Origin: Clostridium sp. C8-1-8
GTDB taxonomy: Bacteria > Bacillota > Clostridia > Clostridiales > Clostridiaceae
Reading direction: 5' to 3'
DNA: 64,000 bases
Assembly: GCF_009928445.1 (NCBI RefSeq)
Contig: NZ_JAABNO010000021.1
Coordinates: 32,922-96,921 of the forward strand
Every line of letters begins with the position of its first letter. Positions within the stretch are counted from its first letter, which is position 1. The position numbers and the translations under genes are program-made. Shown here one piece after another: positions 62,523-64,000 of the stretch. Under the pieces are notes generated by a model that saw nothing but the letters and a program-made list of their open reading frames with translations, did not search any database and was not told where the DNA came from.

Positions 62523-62896
62523 TGTTTTGACCATTAGCATTTCTAAATGTATATGAGATAACTATTGCCGGCAATAAGATATTTTTACGCTTTTACCTTT
62601 AATAATATATGTGAAGAAAATTTTTCAGTCTTCATAGTTTTTTATTATTTACCATAACCTTTTCCTCTAACACATTAATTTTACTAGGTTCAGCCAATAA
62701 AATATTCTAGAATTCCCCCACATAAAGTTCAAGCTATTTCTTATTATACTTTGCGCTAGTTCTAGACATATTTAAATTATACTAGAGCCTAAAAAAGAGC
62801 ATTCCTAGATTCGTTCAACACAAATCCATGAATACTCTTTTTATACTCAATTAACTTGAAAAACATAACCTAAAATATTGATTTATACTTAAAACT

Positions 62897-62920
62897 GGTT
62901 CTCTCGCAATTTTGGTGAAG
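62897..62920. repeat. Likely terminal inverted repeat of the ISL3-type element
   Basis: GGTTCTCTCGCAATTTTGGT, continuing GAAG, lies 64 bases past the transposase stop and starts with GG followed by a TTTTGGTGAAG-like core typical of ISL3 ends. The partner end is outside the window, so this is not confirmed. Confidence 0.45.
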
Positions 62921-62960
62921 TTATAATATAGTGTACCAAGCTGGAAGAAACACTGTTTTT

Positions 62961-64000
62961 CTATCCAGTCGTACCCTGAGAATGTAGAATTTTACTCCTT
63001 AGAAGATCAAAGTTGCACCTTCCATAGCTTGTGCGCTTTATGCCTTTAACCTTGTTCACCATTCCTTCAAGAAGTCCATTATTATATTTACTACTGGTAC
63101 TATTTTTAACTGACGCAATATCATTCTCTATTCCAGATATGTATGAGCTTAACTCTGAAACATTAAAATCTTTAGCTTTACTTATCCAGGTTTCTAATGT
63201 GAGAGAACCACCTTTAAATATACTCTTGAAGTCATCAATAAGATTCTTTAAATCTATTAATTCAGGATATGTTCTGCTTAACATTCTAAGTGTATCAACA
63301 TCAGTATTACTTAGATTTTCTGAGTTCTTGCATATAGCATTAATTACTAAGCTTGAATTAATAATATAATTTGTCTTTGTATTAACACTACTGTCTGCTA
63401 TGTCAATTACAGAAGCTCTTTTTATACCATTTTTGCTCATATATGAAGACAAGTACGAAAGCGATCCTTTATAACCTAATTTACTTATTTCATGTAAGAT
63501 TTCTTTATGTGTTTTACATTGTTTTAGTAACTTAACAATATGACTTTTATATTTATCAAGTTCGCTTCCTCTTTTTATTCCTTGAGGCCAATATATATTT
63601 TTTTCTGATTTCAAATATTCCTTTATAGTGTTTTTTGACATGGAATACTCTCTAGCCAGTCCTCGTATGCTTGCTCCAAATTGATGCTTATCCTTTATTT
63701 CTTTTATAAACGCACATTTAGCTCTGATTTTTTCATCTCTTATAGCTGTCTTGATATTATTTTTATCTTCTATAACGGCATCAACAATTTCTTCTTTATT
63801 CTTTGGTATGACCAAGTTTTTTGGGTATTTTCTCTTAATATATCTATTTATGTTATCAAGTAAATTCTTCACTAAGTGAAATTTATCTGATACTTGAAGA
63901 GCGTTTGGAAGTGCCTCTGTAATTGCGCTAGCATATGATATTGAGCCATCTCTACTGACTAGTCTGATTTGTGGATATTTCTTTAACCAATCTGCTACTG
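62961..64000 (-). CDS. ISL3-family transposase (5' partial)
   Basis: The frame is open to the last base of the window; the in-frame GTG at 63872 is internal. The visible 346 residues begin in the DDE core: W-L-K-K-Y-P-Q-I, then V-S-R-D-G-S-I-S-Y-A-S-A-I with a catalytic Asp, then A-L-Q-V-S-D-K-F-H-L-V-K-N-L. These are hallmarks of ISL3 transposases. An inserted helix-turn-helix-like segment follows (G-L-A-R-E-Y-S-M-S-K-N-T-I-K-E-Y-L). The C-terminal end shows the family's last motif S-K-Y-N-N-G-L-L-E-G-M-V-N-K-V-K-G-I-K-R, with the last catalytic Glu. No frameshift is seen, so it may be active. Confidence 0.88.
   Translation of the reverse strand, partial: VADWLKKYPQIRLVSRDGSISYASAITEALPNALQVSDKFHLVKNLLDNINRYIKRKYPKNLVIPKNKEEIVDAVIEDKNNIKTAIRDEKIRAKCAFIKEIKDKHQFGASIRGLAREYSMSKNTIKEYLKSEKNIYWPQGIKRGSELDKYKSHIVKLLKQCKTHKEILHEISKLGYKGSLSYLSSYMSKNGIKRASVIDIADSSVNTKTNYIINSSLVINAICKNSENLSNTDVDTLRMLSRTYPELIDLKNLIDDFKSIFKGGSLTLETWISKAKDFNVSELSSYISGIENDIASVKNSTSSKYNNGLLEGMVNKVKGIKRTSYGRCNFDLLRSKILHSQGTTG

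Larger units (their letters stand above)
62421..62960. other. Intergenic region with terminators and an insertion-sequence end
   Basis: The region holds the operon terminator (62494-62522), a second hairpin AAAAAGAGCATTC/GAATACTCTTTTT (62792-62842, usable from both strands), and, from 62897, the end of the ISL3-type element. No further gene is seen. Confidence 0.5.
62897..64000 (-). mobile_element. ISL3-family insertion sequence, 3' part
   Basis: The element includes the transposase C-terminal part and the presumed terminal repeat at 62897; it continues past the right edge of the window. Its insertion lies downstream of the TPR-AAA operon terminators and does not break a gene on this side. 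Confidence 0.7.

Overview
The window is AT-rich with strong AGGAGG-type ribosome binding sites and frequent TTG/GTG starts. Its gene families are typical of Clostridium sensu stricto: clostridial XRE-TPR peptide receptors, a CD3324-like small protein, a YdbC-like protein and a fluoride-responsive CLC. I take it to be a chromosomal segment of a Clostridium species. No rRNA, tRNA or CRISPR array was found.

Layout. 1-4.0 kb: the 3' part of an amidohydrolase, a frameshifted small membrane gene, a secreted papain-fold (YiiX/YycO-like) hydrolase and a membrane-anchored probable beta-propeller protein. 4.4-7.1 kb: a fluoride-resistance locus, with a CLC-F-type antiporter behind a clear fluoride riboswitch plus terminator, and two tandem crcB/fluC genes. 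7.3-8.9 kb: a MarR regulator and a membrane protein with palindromic operators upstream. 9.1-25.9 kb: a dextran-use locus on the minus strand with a divergent AraC regulator. It holds a secreted GH15 enzyme, a secreted CITase-like GH66 with CBM35 modules, an oligo-1,6-glucosidase, an intracellular GH66, an exported GH66, and a sugar ABC binding protein with two permeases. The inferred pathway is outside cleavage or cyclisation of dextran, uptake of (cyclo)isomaltooligosaccharides, and inside linearisation and hydrolysis to glucose.

25.9-37.9 kb is a mixed accessory stretch: a truncated CPBP-like fragment, an ArsR-type regulator with an MFS pump, several small proteins, a ParB/Srx-like protein, an APH-type kinase, a 5'-nucleotidase, a second MFS carrier, a J-domain/TPR/SEC-C protein and an unknown protein. 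38.0-46.3 kb: a ydbC-like gene, then a four-gene Wadjet (MukBEF-like anti-plasmid) operon in the order jetD-jetA-jetB-jetC. 47-50 kb: a GH20 hexosaminidase, a methyltransferase and an AAC(6')-like acetyltransferase.

50-56.1 kb is a peptide-signalling region. Two paralogous XRE-TPR (RRNPP-type) receptors flank a lipoprotein and a GHKL-ATPase-like protein. The right-hand receptor is followed by an unannotated 47-residue gene (55579-55722) that looks like an exported pro-peptide, so receptor and peptide form a complete candidate quorum-sensing cassette; the left-hand receptor has no visible peptide. 56.4-58.8 kb: purA and a LysR regulator. 59.3-62.4 kb: an unusual operon of two paralogous TPR/two-TM membrane proteins and a TPR-linked Cdc48-like AAA+ ATPase. 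62.9-64 kb: the 3' end of an ISL3-type insertion sequence.

At least two families of small inverted repeats are scattered between genes: one with AGATGTACCACTTC arms (~80-100 bp) and one with GGCTcTGTTaAA ends (~30-40 bp). The most interesting items are the peptide/receptor cassette, the TPR-TM/AAA+ operon, the dextran locus with three different GH66 enzymes, the Wadjet operon, and the GHKL protein that lacks the usual catalytic glutamate.
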